NCBI GenBank assembly: GCA_019637685.1 | Contig: JAHBVF010000019.1 | Coordinates: 58,785 to 122,784, forward strand | Source: Caldilineaceae bacterium | GTDB taxonomy: Bacteria; Chloroflexota; Anaerolineae; Caldilineales; Caldilineaceae | Direction: 5' to 3' | DNA: 64,000 nucleotides | Part shown: in pieces, positions 27,853 to 36,752 of the stretch | Layout of the letters: each line of letters begins with the position of its first letter | Position numbering within the stretch: position 1 is the first letter of the stretch | Notes under the pieces: generated by a model | The model's database searches: none | Told to the model about the DNA's origin: nothing | The model's input: the letters and a program-made list of their open reading frames with translations, nothing else | Translations under genes and position numbers: made by a program

Positions 27853-28989
27853 TTGGCTATTTTGCAGGTCAATGCCCGACCGGCAGCACGTTCATTTGTA
27901 TTCCCACGCTCCCAAAGAGGGGAAAACGGGAAACCCTTTTTCAACCAAAGCAATGGAGCCAGCACACATTCATCCCTGGCCGTTGACAACACCCAGACGC
28001 TCGCCAATCCACTAATGACCCAGGCCCGCCCCCTTTCTCCCATAAAGATGACAGCGAACGGGTCAGCCCTGATTGGCAGTACCAACACCGCCATCACCGC
28101 AAAGCCCCAGAAAATTTCATGGAGCCTGACCCCGGAAACACCCGTAGGCCGGGCGCTCGTCTCTGCATCCCAGCGGCTGACTGGCGCGGGCTGCGAAAAT
28201 CCCCGGCTGGATGCCCAGGTGCTCCTGGCCCACGCGTTGGGAACAGACCGCACGTGGCTCTTTGCCCACCACGACTACCCGCTCGCTGCGGATCAGGCCG
28301 AGGCATTCACCGATCTGGTGGCCCGGCGCATCCAGCGGGAGCCAGTGGCCTATCTCCTGGGCCGCAAGGAGTTCTACGGATTGGACTTTGCCGTGGATGA
28401 GCGGGTGTTGATTCCCCGCCCAGAAACGGAAATGCTGGTAGATTTCCTCCTCGCCCACGTGCAATCCGAGAAAGATCTCACTTTTGTCGTGGCGGATGTG
28501 GGCACGGGCAGCGGCGCCATCGCCGTGACCACCGCTGTCCATACGGACAACACCCGCATCTACGGCCTGGACATCAGCCCGGATGCGCTGGCCGTGGCCC
28601 AGGAAAATGGCCGCGCACTGGCCCCCGATGCCGATCTTCACTTTCTAGCCAGCGATCTTCTCTCCGCTCTGCCCGAAAAGGCCGATGTCATTGTGGCGAA
28701 TTTGCCCTATGTAACGGACACAGAATACACCGACCTGGCCCCGGAGATCCGCAAGTTTGAGCCTCAGTTGGCTTTGACCGCGGGCGACAAAGGACTGGAC
28801 ATTATCCAGCGATTGCTCACCCAAGTGCGCAATCACCTGAAGCCAAACGGGCTGGTGTTGCTGGAAATCGGCCACAAACAGGGCGACTCAGTAAAGAAAA
28901 TGGCCGAAGGCATGCATCCCCGCCCACAACTGGTGGGATTGCGCCAGGACTACAGCGGCCATGTGCGGATGGTGACGATAGAGTTTTAA
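27853..28989 (+). CDS. prmC: release factor glutamine methyltransferase with N-terminal extension
   Basis: 378 residues. PrmC uses S-adenosylmethionine to methylate the glutamine of the GGQ motif in release factors; prfA lies upstream. The SAM motif is ADVGTGSGAIAV, and the catalytic loop reads NLPYV where many PrmC proteins have NPPY. The conserved enzyme starts near residue 85, so about 65-80 residues are extra. The TTG at 27853 is favoured by AGGAG seven bases upstream, but ATGs at 28015 and 28048 would remove most of the extension. Confidence 0.88.
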   Translation: MAILQVNARPAARSFVFPRSQRGENGKPFFNQSNGASTHSSLAVDNTQTLANPLMTQARPLSPIKMTANGSALIGSTNTAITAKPQKISWSLTPETPVGRALVSASQRLTGAGCENPRLDAQVLLAHALGTDRTWLFAHHDYPLAADQAEAFTDLVARRIQREPVAYLLGRKEFYGLDFAVDERVLIPRPETEMLVDFLLAHVQSEKDLTFVVADVGTGSGAIAVTTAVHTDNTRIYGLDISPDALAVAQENGRALAPDADLHFLASDLLSALPEKADVIVANLPYVTDTEYTDLAPEIRKFEPQLALTAGDKGLDIIQRLLTQVRNHLKPNGLVLLEIGHKQGDSVKKMAEGMHPRPQLVGLRQDYSGHVRMVTIEF

Positions 28990-29033
28990 CCATTCCCATC
29001 GAATGCCCGGTCTTTGTATCGGCTGTGTGAAAC

Positions 29034-29077
29034 GTAAAACGTGAGATCGCCGGGCGATCTCACGTTTTACATTTTTT
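29034..29077 (+). terminator. rho-independent terminator of prmC
   Basis: A perfect 17-bp stem (29034-29050 with 29054-29070; arm GTAAAACGTGAGATCGC) with loop CGG is followed by ATTTTTT. This is a strong intrinsic terminator for the phosphoribosyltransferase-prfA-prmC run. Confidence 0.9.
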
Positions 29078-29104
29078 GGCCCACAACCCCCACAAGAGAA
29101 AGCC

Positions 29105-29950
29105 ATGTGTATGCAACCACGCGCCTACGATCTCGTCGTGCTGGACCTGGACGGCACAATTCTGGAAAAGGAATTTGAGGGTGGTTACAGCCAGCGGGTG
29201 CGCCACGCCATTGCCGCGGTGCAGGCGTCCGGCGTGCCGGTGACGATTGCCACCGGGCGCACGTTGGACTTTGTGCGCACCCAGACGCCCTTGCTGGGGA
29301 TTACGACACCTGTGGTCACCACACAGGGCGCGGTGGTGGGCGATCCGGTCAGCGGCGAAGTGCTGTTCGAGGCTGATATGCCCCTGGATGTCGCCCGCGC
29401 TGTCGCGGCCTGGGCGGACAGCACGGGCCGGGTGACGATCTTCTATTTCAGCAACCGGGACGGGACGACGACGCTGTATCAGAATCGGGAAGTGTGGCAA
29501 CCCGGAGTGTACGACCACTGGTTTGGCACACCCCGACGTATCCAGCCCAACCTGAGCGAATTGCTGGCGTCCAGTGAGCATCCGCCGCTGAAGTTTATCT
29601 CTGTCAACGATGCCGGCACAGAGCCAGACCTGATACCGATTCTCCAGGCTCAGTTTGGCCCCACAATGCTGATGACCCGCACCCACGCCCTGCTCATCGA
29701 GGGCACAGCCGCGGGTGTGGACAAAGGCTCCGGTCTGCTCCACCTGCTGGAACGGCTGAAGATTCCGCCCCAACGGGTGTTGGCTGTGGGCGACAACGAA
29801 AACGATATTCCGGTACTCAAACTGGCGGGGATGGGTGTGGCTATGGGACAGGCCACAGACAAAGTGAAATCCTTCGCCCAATGGATTGCGCCGTCCATTT
29901 TTGAGGACGGCGCGGCAGTGGCACTGGAGAAGTTTGTGATTGGACAGTAG
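29105..29950 (+). CDS. HAD-superfamily hydrolase (Cof-type, subclass IIB)
   Basis: 281 residues. Motif I is VLDLDGTIL with the nucleophile and general acid aspartates, motif II is the threonine in IATGRT, and motif IV is LAVGDNENDIPVLKLAG. The insert between motifs II and III is the C2B cap of Cof/YidA-type phosphatases, which dephosphorylate sugar phosphates and cofactors; the substrate cannot be named. It begins with ATG at 29105 after AAGAGAAAG. It follows the prmC terminator and has its own terminator downstream. Confidence 0.9.
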   Translation: MCMQPRAYDLVVLDLDGTILEKEFEGGYSQRVRHAIAAVQASGVPVTIATGRTLDFVRTQTPLLGITTPVVTTQGAVVGDPVSGEVLFEADMPLDVARAVAAWADSTGRVTIFYFSNRDGTTTLYQNREVWQPGVYDHWFGTPRRIQPNLSELLASSEHPPLKFISVNDAGTEPDLIPILQAQFGPTMLMTRTHALLIEGTAAGVDKGSGLLHLLERLKIPPQRVLAVGDNENDIPVLKLAGMGVAMGQATDKVKSFAQWIAPSIFEDGAAVALEKFVIGQ

Positions 29951-29951
29951 A

Positions 29952-29999
29952 GGGTGGGTATTTTGTAGCCGCTAACTGGCACTACGAAATACCCATCCC
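29952..29999. terminator. hairpin between the HAD gene and the metal ATPase gene
   Basis: GGGTATTTTGTAG (29956-29968) pairs with CTACGAAATACCC (29982-29994) with one T-G wobble; outer bases GGGT and ATCCC extend it with a bulge. It lies between convergent genes and may serve both. Confidence 0.7.
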
Positions 30000-30005
30000 C
30001 CATAA

Positions 30006-32066
30006 CTATTCTTTTATCGCCAACATTCGCAGCCCGTTCATGACCACAATCAGTGTGCTACCTTCGTGGCCGACCACGCCCAGCGGCAGGGGCAGACGGA
30101 AGCCGGGGACGATCAACGGGGCAACAATCGTCAGCAGAATCAGAGTCAGCATGACCCCCAGAGAGAAGATCAAGTTCTGGCGTACAATTCCCTCTGCCCT
30201 GCGGCTCAGCCCGATCACAAAGGGAATTTTACTCAGGTCGTCGGACATCAGCACAATGTCCGCGGTTTCCAGGGCCACGTCTGTGCCCGCCGCGCCCATA
30301 GCAATGCCCACGCTGGCCGTGGCCAGTGCGGGGGCATCGTTCACCCCGTCCCCCACCATTGCCACTTTGGATTCTTCGGCCAAGCGGCGCAGGACTTCCA
30401 CTTTCTGCTCCGGCAGCAATTCCGCATAGATGTCCTCATCGGCTATCCCTACTTGTTTGCCGATGGCCTCGGCCACACTGCGGTTATCCCCGGTGAGCAT
30501 AGCCATCTTGGAAATACCCATCGCGCGCAGGGCAGCGAGGCTGGCCGCGGCATTTCCCCGCAGTGTATCAGCCACAGCCAGATAGCCCACTACCTCCCAA
30601 TCCCGGTCAGCGCCCAGTGTATCGTCGACTGTACTCTGCCGCACCACCAGCATAGCGGTCTTTCCCTGCTCTTGTAAAGAGCGGCCAATCATCCGAATCG
30701 CGGGGGAGAGGTCCATAGATTCGCTCATAAAAAGCCGATCGTTGCCGATGTAAATGATCTCCCGCTGCTCGCCGCGCTGATAGATGGCCTGGATGCCGTG
30801 GCCGGCAATGGATCGGAACTCCGTGGGTTCGTCGATCTCCAGTCCCATTTTGCGCGCCTTGTTGAGAATTGCCAGGGCGATCGAATGCTCACTCAGACTC
30901 TCGGCGCCGGCCGCGATGCGTATCACATCCTCTTTGCTATAGTCATTGAGCGGGCGCACATCGGTCAGCTCCGGTCGTCCGTAGGTCAACGTGCCCGTCT
31001 TGTCAAAGGCCAGCACATCGATATGGGCTGTTTTTTCCAAATAGGCCCCGCCTTTGAAGAGCACACCGCCCCGGGCCGCGGCAGCAATCGCGCTCAGAAT
31101 ACTGGCCGGTGTGCTGATGATCAGCGCGCAGGGGCTGGCCACCACCAGCAGCGTCATAGCCCGATAGAGAGTATCGCTGAAGGGTTCGCTGCCGAAAAGC
31201 CAGGGGATCAGAATCGCCAGCAGCGTCGCGCCGATAACCGTCAGCGTATAGGGCTGGCTGAAACGGTCGATGAGACGCTGGGTAGGCGCGGCGTCTTCCT
31301 GGGCTTCCTGCACCAGTTGGATAATTTTGCTAAGCGTGCTCTCGGAAGCGAGCTTTGTCACCCGCACGTCCAGCGCGCCGCTGCCGTTGATGCTGGCGGA
31401 AAAGACATCGCTGCCCGGCTCTTTATAAACAGGCACGCTCTCGCCGGTGATGGGGCTTTGATCGCACGTGCTTGTGCCCCGCACCACCACACCGTCCACC
31501 GGCAATCGCTCGCCCGGCTTCACCACCACAACAGCCCCCACTTGCAGATCGTCCACCGCGGTTTCGACGAGTTCGTCACCTTGACGCAGCCAGGCTGTTT
31601 CCGGGCGTAGTTCGATTAGTCCTTCAATAGCCTTGCGTGTGCGGTCCAGGGCAAAACCTTCCAACGCGCCGCTGAGGGTGAAGAGAAAGAGCAGGAGCGC
31701 GCCCTCTTCCCACTCGCCAATAAAGGCCGCGCCCAATGCCGCTGTAATCATCAAAAAATCGATGTTCAACTCCCACTGCATGGCGTCGACAATTGCTGCC
31801 CGGGTGCCAGTAATACCGCCTGCCACAAACGCGACCAGTGCAGCGGCGGTTACGACCCAATCGGGCAGAACGTCTGTCACACTGCCGCCAAACCAGCCTG
31901 CAAGCAGGGCAAGGAGTGTGATGGCGGCCAGGCCCAGTTCTGGATTCTCTCGCCAGAAATCAGGAGTAAGCAGCGAACCAGCCAGACTGCTCCCGCCTGT
32001 CCGTTGGGCCGAGCGAGCTTGACCATTGGATTGTTCGAGCGGAGGGGTTAGCGGTTGGGTTGTCAT
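30006..32066 (-). CDS. P1B-type heavy-metal ATPase (P1B-4-like, probably Fe/Co efflux)
   Basis: 686-residue membrane pump. Landmarks are the TGES actuator loop (207-210), the membrane SPC metal motif (311-313), the phosphorylated aspartate D355 in DKTGT, the hinge GDGVNDAPAL, and HEGST near residue 667 in the last membrane helix. SPC plus HEGS without an N-terminal metal-binding domain is the pattern of the P1B-4 subgroup (PfeT/ZosA, CtpD), which exports Fe(II) or Co(II). The ATG at 32066 overlaps the stop of the Fur-family gene by four bases (ATGA), implying translational coupling. Zinc or cadmium export cannot be excluded. Confidence 0.9.
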   Translation of the reverse strand: MTTQPLTPPLEQSNGQARSAQRTGGSSLAGSLLTPDFWRENPELGLAAITLLALLAGWFGGSVTDVLPDWVVTAAALVAFVAGGITGTRAAIVDAMQWELNIDFLMITAALGAAFIGEWEEGALLLFLFTLSGALEGFALDRTRKAIEGLIELRPETAWLRQGDELVETAVDDLQVGAVVVVKPGERLPVDGVVVRGTSTCDQSPITGESVPVYKEPGSDVFSASINGSGALDVRVTKLASESTLSKIIQLVQEAQEDAAPTQRLIDRFSQPYTLTVIGATLLAILIPWLFGSEPFSDTLYRAMTLLVVASPCALIISTPASILSAIAAAARGGVLFKGGAYLEKTAHIDVLAFDKTGTLTYGRPELTDVRPLNDYSKEDVIRIAAGAESLSEHSIALAILNKARKMGLEIDEPTEFRSIAGHGIQAIYQRGEQREIIYIGNDRLFMSESMDLSPAIRMIGRSLQEQGKTAMLVVRQSTVDDTLGADRDWEVVGYLAVADTLRGNAAASLAALRAMGISKMAMLTGDNRSVAEAIGKQVGIADEDIYAELLPEQKVEVLRRLAEESKVAMVGDGVNDAPALATASVGIAMGAAGTDVALETADIVLMSDDLSKIPFVIGLSRRAEGIVRQNLIFSLGVMLTLILLTIVAPLIVPGFRLPLPLGVVGHEGSTLIVVMNGLRMLAIKE

Positions 32067-32557
32067 TGGGTTGTCTCCTTCTGCCCAGATGCTGTGGATG
32101 TTGCCTGCAATTGGCGGCGAATTTCGTCTCGTTTGCGTGCCTGACATTCGGCACAAAAGCCCACCATTTGTACTTGGGCCGAAACAGCCTGAAAGCCAGT
32201 CTGTTGGCGAACTGTCGCGTAAAGCGTTGCCAGAGGCACACTTCCCGCATAATCGTACACCTGTCTACAGCGTAGACAGACCAGATTGACGTGGGGTTCT
32301 GGATTGGTGTCGTAGTGGGTATGGTCGCCACCCACACTGATTTCCACAATCGCACCCAAATCGCGCAGAGCATTGAGGGTGTTATAGACCGTAGCCCGGC
32401 TGATCTCCGGGTGAATGTCCCTGACCTGTGCGTAGACTTCCAAAGGCGTCGGATGACTTTCCGTACGTGCCAGATAGTCGCAAACAGCTCGCCGCTGATC
32501 AGTGATACGATAGCCGCCCGCTTTCAGTGCATTGAGATAGTCGTGAATTGTATACAT
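32063..32557 (-). CDS. Fur-family regulator, PerR-like
   Basis: 164 residues. An N-terminal winged helix (recognition segment ISRATVYNTLNAL) precedes the dimerisation domain. Two CxxC pairs, C94/C97 and C135/C138, match the structural zinc site of PerR. Regulatory ligands by comparison with Bacillus PerR are H35, D83, H89 and D102; the position equal to PerR H93 is N91. The Asp ligands favour a PerR-like iron or manganese peroxide sensor over Zur. It is first in an operon with the P1B-4 ATPase and probably autoregulated through two boxes at 32622-32698. Confidence 0.88.
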   Translation of the reverse strand: MYTIHDYLNALKAGGYRITDQRRAVCDYLARTESHPTPLEVYAQVRDIHPEISRATVYNTLNALRDLGAIVEISVGGDHTHYDTNPEPHVNLVCLRCRQVYDYAGSVPLATLYATVRQQTGFQAVSAQVQMVGFCAECQARKRDEIRRQLQATSTASGQKETTQ

Positions 32558-32621
32558 TTTAGTAACGCTATGACTATTGGATATTCCTAATGAATATTCC
32601 TGAAGGGTGATCTTGTCTATC

Positions 32622-32698
32622 TTAGAATGATTCTAAACCACAGGAGAATAATAGATGATAAAGGCCAGCTTGTCAAATTTTGTTTAGAACCATTCTAA
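32622..32698 (-). promoter_or_regulatory. promoter bracketed by two PerR-type boxes
   Basis: Reading leftward, TTGACA (32671-32676) and TATTAT (32648-32653) are 17 bp apart, a near-consensus promoter for the Fur-ATPase operon. Box B, TTAGAATGATTCTAA (32622-32636), is a perfect 7-1-7 palindrome just downstream of the likely transcription start. Box A, TTAGAACCATTCTAA (32684-32698), has one mismatch and lies upstream of the -35. Both match the published PerR box form TTATAATNATTATAA with G/C at position 4. Confidence 0.8.
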
Positions 32699-32714
32699 TT
32701 AATTTGCACAAACG

Positions 32715-32765
32715 GGGATTGGATATTGGGCAGGGACGCCGCGTCCCTGCCCAATATCCAATCCC
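32715..32765 (-). terminator. perfect 24-bp hairpin downstream of the ABC exporter operon
   Basis: Arm 32715-32738 (starts GGGATTGGATATTGGG) pairs perfectly with 32742-32765; loop CCG. It lies 12 bp after the stop of the last exporter gene, so it probably ends that leftward transcript, though only a weak T run follows. The core CAGGGACGC with its complement resembles hairpins I have seen repeated in intergenic regions of other genomes. Confidence 0.65.
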
Positions 32766-32777
32766 GATGTCTTCGTC

Positions 32778-33590
32778 TTACATCCGCACTTGAATAGCGC
32801 TGCCGCTTTCGTAGCGACGCAGGCCCCGGTAGAAGACGACAATTGCCAGGCCGAGGAAGACGGTCGCGCCCAGAAGGAGTTGACCCAGGCTGGCCGCATC
32901 AAAAGTGCGCACAAACTGGGCAGGCAGCGCGCCCACAAAGGCCGCGGGGATCACTGTAAAGAGGAGCAGTTTGGCTGTGCCGTCGAAGAGGGTGATGGGG
33001 TAGAGGGAGAAGGTGATGATGGCGTTGACTGCATTGCCGGTGAGGAGGGAGGCATTGCCCATCCAGAAGGCGAGGCTCTGCACCAGCACCAGAAATCCCA
33101 CCACAACGGCCATGGCAGCCACACAGGCCAACAGATAGCGGGCCAGCATTCCGCCGCTGAATTCGTCGGTGACGACAACCGCGGCGGCAAAACTGAAGAG
33201 ACCGTAGAAAAAGTCACCCGCGCTGCTGGCGACACTGCGGCTGGCGAGGACGTGGAGCAGTACGGGTTTGGGCAAAGAGAGATAGTAGTCCAACTCCCCG
33301 TTGGCGATAATTCCGGCCAGATGGAGCGCGTTGCCAAAGAGATATGTGCCTGCGCCAAAGGCCACGGCCACCACGCCAAAAAGCAGGAACATATCGGCCA
33401 GTCCCCAGCCATTCACCTGTTCAAAACGGTCGAAGAAGATGACCCAAAAGACGAAATAGAAGGCGTTGTTGAGCATCATTCCCAAGACTTGCAACAGAAA
33501 GGCCACCCGATATTCCATCGCCGAGAGGAGATTGGTTTTCCAGAGGGAGAAGAGAAAAGAAAGTGTGGTACGCACAGATTTATCCCCCAT
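32778..33590 (-). CDS. ABC-2 family permease
   Basis: 270-residue integral membrane protein with six predicted membrane segments, of the ABC-2 (COG3694-like) permease type. It begins with a short basic stretch and the segment LWKTNLLSAMEYRVAFLLQVLG, typical of these half-exporters. Its start overlaps the preceding permease stop by 11 bases, so the two permeases are likely made together and pair with the ATPase encoded at 34412-35395. The exported substrate is unknown. Confidence 0.88.
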   Translation of the reverse strand: MGDKSVRTTLSFLFSLWKTNLLSAMEYRVAFLLQVLGMMLNNAFYFVFWVIFFDRFEQVNGWGLADMFLLFGVVAVAFGAGTYLFGNALHLAGIIANGELDYYLSLPKPVLLHVLASRSVASSAGDFFYGLFSFAAAVVVTDEFSGGMLARYLLACVAAMAVVVGFLVLVQSLAFWMGNASLLTGNAVNAIITFSLYPITLFDGTAKLLLFTVIPAAFVGALPAQFVRTFDAASLGQLLLGATVFLGLAIVVFYRGLRRYESGSAIQVRM

Positions 33591-34407
33591 TGATCGTCAA
33601 CTGTCCCACCACCCACCGGTAGAACAGAGCCACCGCAACCCCCGCCCCCAGCAGCCAGCCCCCCTGATGGAGCAGCACATCGGCCAGCCGGGCCGCGCTG
33701 GGATCCACAAACAGTCGGGCCGGGCCATAGACGATCCAGGCGAAGGGCAGGGCACGGGAGACGTTCTGCAGCCAGTCCGGGAAGAAATCCAGCGGGATGA
33801 GCAGACCGCCCAGCACAAGCAGAAACTTCTGATAAATCCAGCGGAAGGCGCTGACTTCCTCGGCGAGGAAAGCGGCCAGCCCAATGAGCGCGGAAAAACA
33901 GAAGTCGAGCAGCAGGGCCAGCAGTGCGGCCAGTGTTGCCGCGGCCCAGCCCAGCATACCCGGCGGCGGACCCACCAGCCACCAGACCAGCGCGCCGCCC
34001 AGCAGCAGATTTGTGCCAAAGACGAGCAGGCTGTCCCCCATCCCCGCGGCAAAGTGGTAGAGGATAAAGTTGAAGGGTTTGTTGAGCAGATAGGCCACGC
34101 TGCCGTCCTTCACCTGATCCGAAATGTCTTTGGAGAGATCGCGCTTGCTCAGCATCACTGCTTCGGCCATCAGCAGATACCACATCGTATCGGCCAGCGT
34201 CAGCCCGGCGATTTGCTGGCTGCCCATCGCGCCGTAGGTCACCCGCCACAGGTTGACAAAGACCCACAGAAAGAGCAGAATCGTCACGCTGCGGGCCAGC
34301 AGATCGAGAGGATAGGCAAAACTGTTCTGCAACTGTGTGCGCAGAATGGCCCAATATTTGGCCGCGGGGAAGGCTTGGTGGGCGCGTTCGGTATCTAGGA
34401 TTTGCAC
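33580..34407 (-). CDS. ABC-2 family permease
   Basis: 275 residues, six membrane segments, COG4587-like ABC-2 permease. N-terminal KYWAILRTQLQNSFAYPLDLL is the characteristic amphipathic start followed by the first membrane helix. The GTG at 34407 is four bases after the ATPase stop. It forms a heteromeric exporter with the neighbouring permease and ATPase. The substrate is unknown. Confidence 0.88.
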   Translation of the reverse strand: MQILDTERAHQAFPAAKYWAILRTQLQNSFAYPLDLLARSVTILLFLWVFVNLWRVTYGAMGSQQIAGLTLADTMWYLLMAEAVMLSKRDLSKDISDQVKDGSVAYLLNKPFNFILYHFAAGMGDSLLVFGTNLLLGGALVWWLVGPPPGMLGWAAATLAALLALLLDFCFSALIGLAAFLAEEVSAFRWIYQKFLLVLGGLLIPLDFFPDWLQNVSRALPFAWIVYGPARLFVDPSAARLADVLLHQGGWLLGAGVAVALFYRWVVGQLTINGG

Positions 34408-34411
34408 AGAA

Positions 34412-35395
34412 TCAACTCTCGTAAATCGTCCGAATCACTTCTTCCAGCGACGGGTCCGAGACCGTCACATCCACCAGACTGCCCGCGGAGGCCAGCGCGG
34501 CCATTACCCGTTCCACCGGTGTTTCGCGCACGTCGAAGCGCAGTTTGGCCCCAAATGTGCCCACCTTCAGCATCTCCACGCCGGGAATGGCAAAGTCTGG
34601 CTCCAGCGCGTCGCTGTAGCGCACATCCACCTGTTTGGAGGTGAGATAGCGCCGCTTGAGCGCAGAGACTTTGTCCTGATAGATAATCTCCCCGTGATTG
34701 ATGATAATCACCCGCTTGCACAGGGCTTCGATGTCCCCCGCGTCGTGGCTGGTGAGCAGCACGCCCACGCCCTCCTCCGCGTTCATGCGGCGGATCGTCT
34801 CGCGGATGCGCTGTTTCGCCACCACATCCAGCCCAATCGACGGCTCGTCCAGCAACAGCAGCCGGGGTTTGTGCAGCAGGGACGCGGCCACCTCGCAGCG
34901 CATGCGCTGGCCCAGGCTGAGTTTGCGCACGGGTGTTTCCAGCAGGTGTTCGATCTCAAAGGCTTCAGAGAGATAGCCGATGCGCTGTCTCAATGCGGCC
35001 TCTTCCATTTCGTAGATTTTGCCAAAGAGATAGAACGTGTCCACCGCGGGCAGATGATACCAGAGTTGGGGGCGCTGGCCGAAGACTGTGCCGATGTGAT
35101 AGGCCAGTTTCTGTCGCGCCTGCCAGGGCACAAAGCCCAGCACAGACGCCTCGCCACCGGTCGGGTGCAGGATACCAGTGAGGATTTTGATGGTCGTGGA
35201 TTTGCCCGCGCCGTTGGGACCGATAAAGCCGAGCAATTCGCCCTGCTCCATCGCAAAGGAAATCTCACGCACGGCTTCCACAGCGTGCAGGTCTGGTTTC
35301 CACAGCGCGGCCAGACTGCCGCCCAAGCCCGCGGCTTTGCGCTTGGTCTGAAAGGTTTTGTGGAGATTGTGGACCTGAATGGCAGCACTTTCCAT
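34412..35395 (-). CDS. ABC-2 type transporter ATP-binding protein
   Basis: 327 residues. Walker A is GPNGAGKSTT, the signature is KLSLGQRMR, and Walker B is LLLLDEPSIGLD. The C-terminal extension after the nucleotide-binding domain is typical of COG4586 ATPases, which pair with COG3694 and COG4587 permeases exactly as here. The ATG at 35395 was taken over a TTG one codon earlier. It is the first gene of the three-gene leftward exporter operon. Confidence 0.92.
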   Translation of the reverse strand: MESAAIQVHNLHKTFQTKRKAAGLGGSLAALWKPDLHAVEAVREISFAMEQGELLGFIGPNGAGKSTTIKILTGILHPTGGEASVLGFVPWQARQKLAYHIGTVFGQRPQLWYHLPAVDTFYLFGKIYEMEEAALRQRIGYLSEAFEIEHLLETPVRKLSLGQRMRCEVAASLLHKPRLLLLDEPSIGLDVVAKQRIRETIRRMNAEEGVGVLLTSHDAGDIEALCKRVIIINHGEIIYQDKVSALKRRYLTSKQVDVRYSDALEPDFAIPGVEMLKVGTFGAKLRFDVRETPVERVMAALASAGSLVDVTVSDPSLEEVIRTIYES

Positions 35396-35532
35396 CAATT
35401 ATCCCTCTTTTCCCTCTTGACAATTCGCTCTCTTGGCCTGCATCCTATCAGGGGACGCTCGACACTTTTGCAGGAAATTATCAACTCATTTGCCCATACA
35501 GGCAAGCCGCTCAGCTCAGGAGTAAATATTAC

Positions 35533-36741
35533 GTGGCCTATTTGCGCTTTCTGTCCCTCTTTTTTCTCCTTCTGCTGGGATCGTCCCCTGTCTTCAGCCA
35601 GCCAGCCAATGAACAGCCACCCGCTCTGCGCATTGGCTACGGCGTCACATCCGACACCGACTTGACCAATCCCCACATTCAATCCCTGGGCGCTGGTGTT
35701 TACAACAACTGGCGCGCATCCAGCGCGCCGGCTACGCCCGGGGGGATGCACTTTGCCCAGACCGTCCGGGTTCACCAACAATTGACCTGCCCGCTCTATT
35801 CAGAAAACGCCTGGAATCGGGATGTTTGCCCCTATGCCGAACCCCACAGCTATGTGGTCACGCCAGCCTTGGCGGAAATCGGCTCCATTGCCCAGGCCCA
35901 GCCAGGCAGCCTCTGGCTGATTGGCAATAAAATGGATCGGAGCGATTGGTATCGGGGCGGCCAGGATGAGATGCTCCCGGAACTTTACGCAACTGCCTAT
36001 CACGACATACACACAGCCATCAAAGCCGCTGATTCTACCGCTCAGGTAGCTATCGGTGGCGTTATCCAGGCCACACCCCTGCGTATAGCTTGGCTGGATC
36101 GGGTGTGGGATAGCTATGCGCAGCAGTACGGCGTCGAAATGCCTGTGGATGTGTGGAATGTCCACAATTTTATTTTGCGCGAAGTTTTCCGGGAATATGG
36201 CGCGGATATCCCCCCAGGCTTCGCTATGGATGACGAACGGGCCTTCACCCCAGATAGCGACTGGACACACATCGACACCGATATTTTTGACAGCCAGATT
36301 CGTACTTTCCGTGGCTGGATGGCCGCGCACGGCCAGCAGGAAAAGCCGCTGATCGTCTCCGAGTATGGCGTGCTCTACCGCCATTGTGCGCTCTGGTATT
36401 GGACCGGCCAGGAATATATCTGCAAACAGAGCTTCAACAACGAGGAGATAGTCGTGGATTTTATGCTGGCGACCTTCGACTATTTCCTCACCGCGCGCGA
36501 TTGCGCCGTCGGCTATGTGGCCGATGGCTGCCGTCTGGTGCAGCAGTGGCTCTGGTTCAGCCTGGATCACCCGACCGAAGGGTTCAATATCCACGCCCGA
36601 CTCTTCGACAGCACAAGCAATACCCTGACACCGGCTGGCGTCGCCTACCGGGATTGGGTGGCTGCCCATCGGGAGAAGCTCACCCAACCCATCCCCACCG
36701 ACGATCTGCCCCGCATCTTTCTGCCGCAGATCAGAAAATAG
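35533..36741 (+). CDS. secreted glycosidase-like protein
   Basis: 402 residues. A signal peptide ends around SPVFSQPA. The body reads like a (beta/alpha)8 clan-A glycosidase: WLIGNKMD, VDVWNVHNFI and IVSEYGVLY, the last glutamate being the likely nucleophile by analogy with GH families of clan A. No specific family is recognised. It ends DDLPRIFLPQIRK, a hydrophobic-proline tail shared with the secreted protein at 23356. The GTG start at 35533 follows AGGAG at 11 bases. It is divergent from the ABC operon. Confidence 0.7.
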   Translation: MAYLRFLSLFFLLLLGSSPVFSQPANEQPPALRIGYGVTSDTDLTNPHIQSLGAGVYNNWRASSAPATPGGMHFAQTVRVHQQLTCPLYSENAWNRDVCPYAEPHSYVVTPALAEIGSIAQAQPGSLWLIGNKMDRSDWYRGGQDEMLPELYATAYHDIHTAIKAADSTAQVAIGGVIQATPLRIAWLDRVWDSYAQQYGVEMPVDVWNVHNFILREVFREYGADIPPGFAMDDERAFTPDSDWTHIDTDIFDSQIRTFRGWMAAHGQQEKPLIVSEYGVLYRHCALWYWTGQEYICKQSFNNEEIVVDFMLATFDYFLTARDCAVGYVADGCRLVQQWLWFSLDHPTEGFNIHARLFDSTSNTLTPAGVAYRDWVAAHREKLTQPIPTDDLPRIFLPQIRK

Positions 36742-36752
36742 GGAGTCGGGGT

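Noticed and set aside
32063..32557. Zur or Fur proper
   Set aside because: The paired ATPase is P1B-4-like, the Asp ligands and the 7-1-7 boxes fit PerR better; certainty would need experiment.
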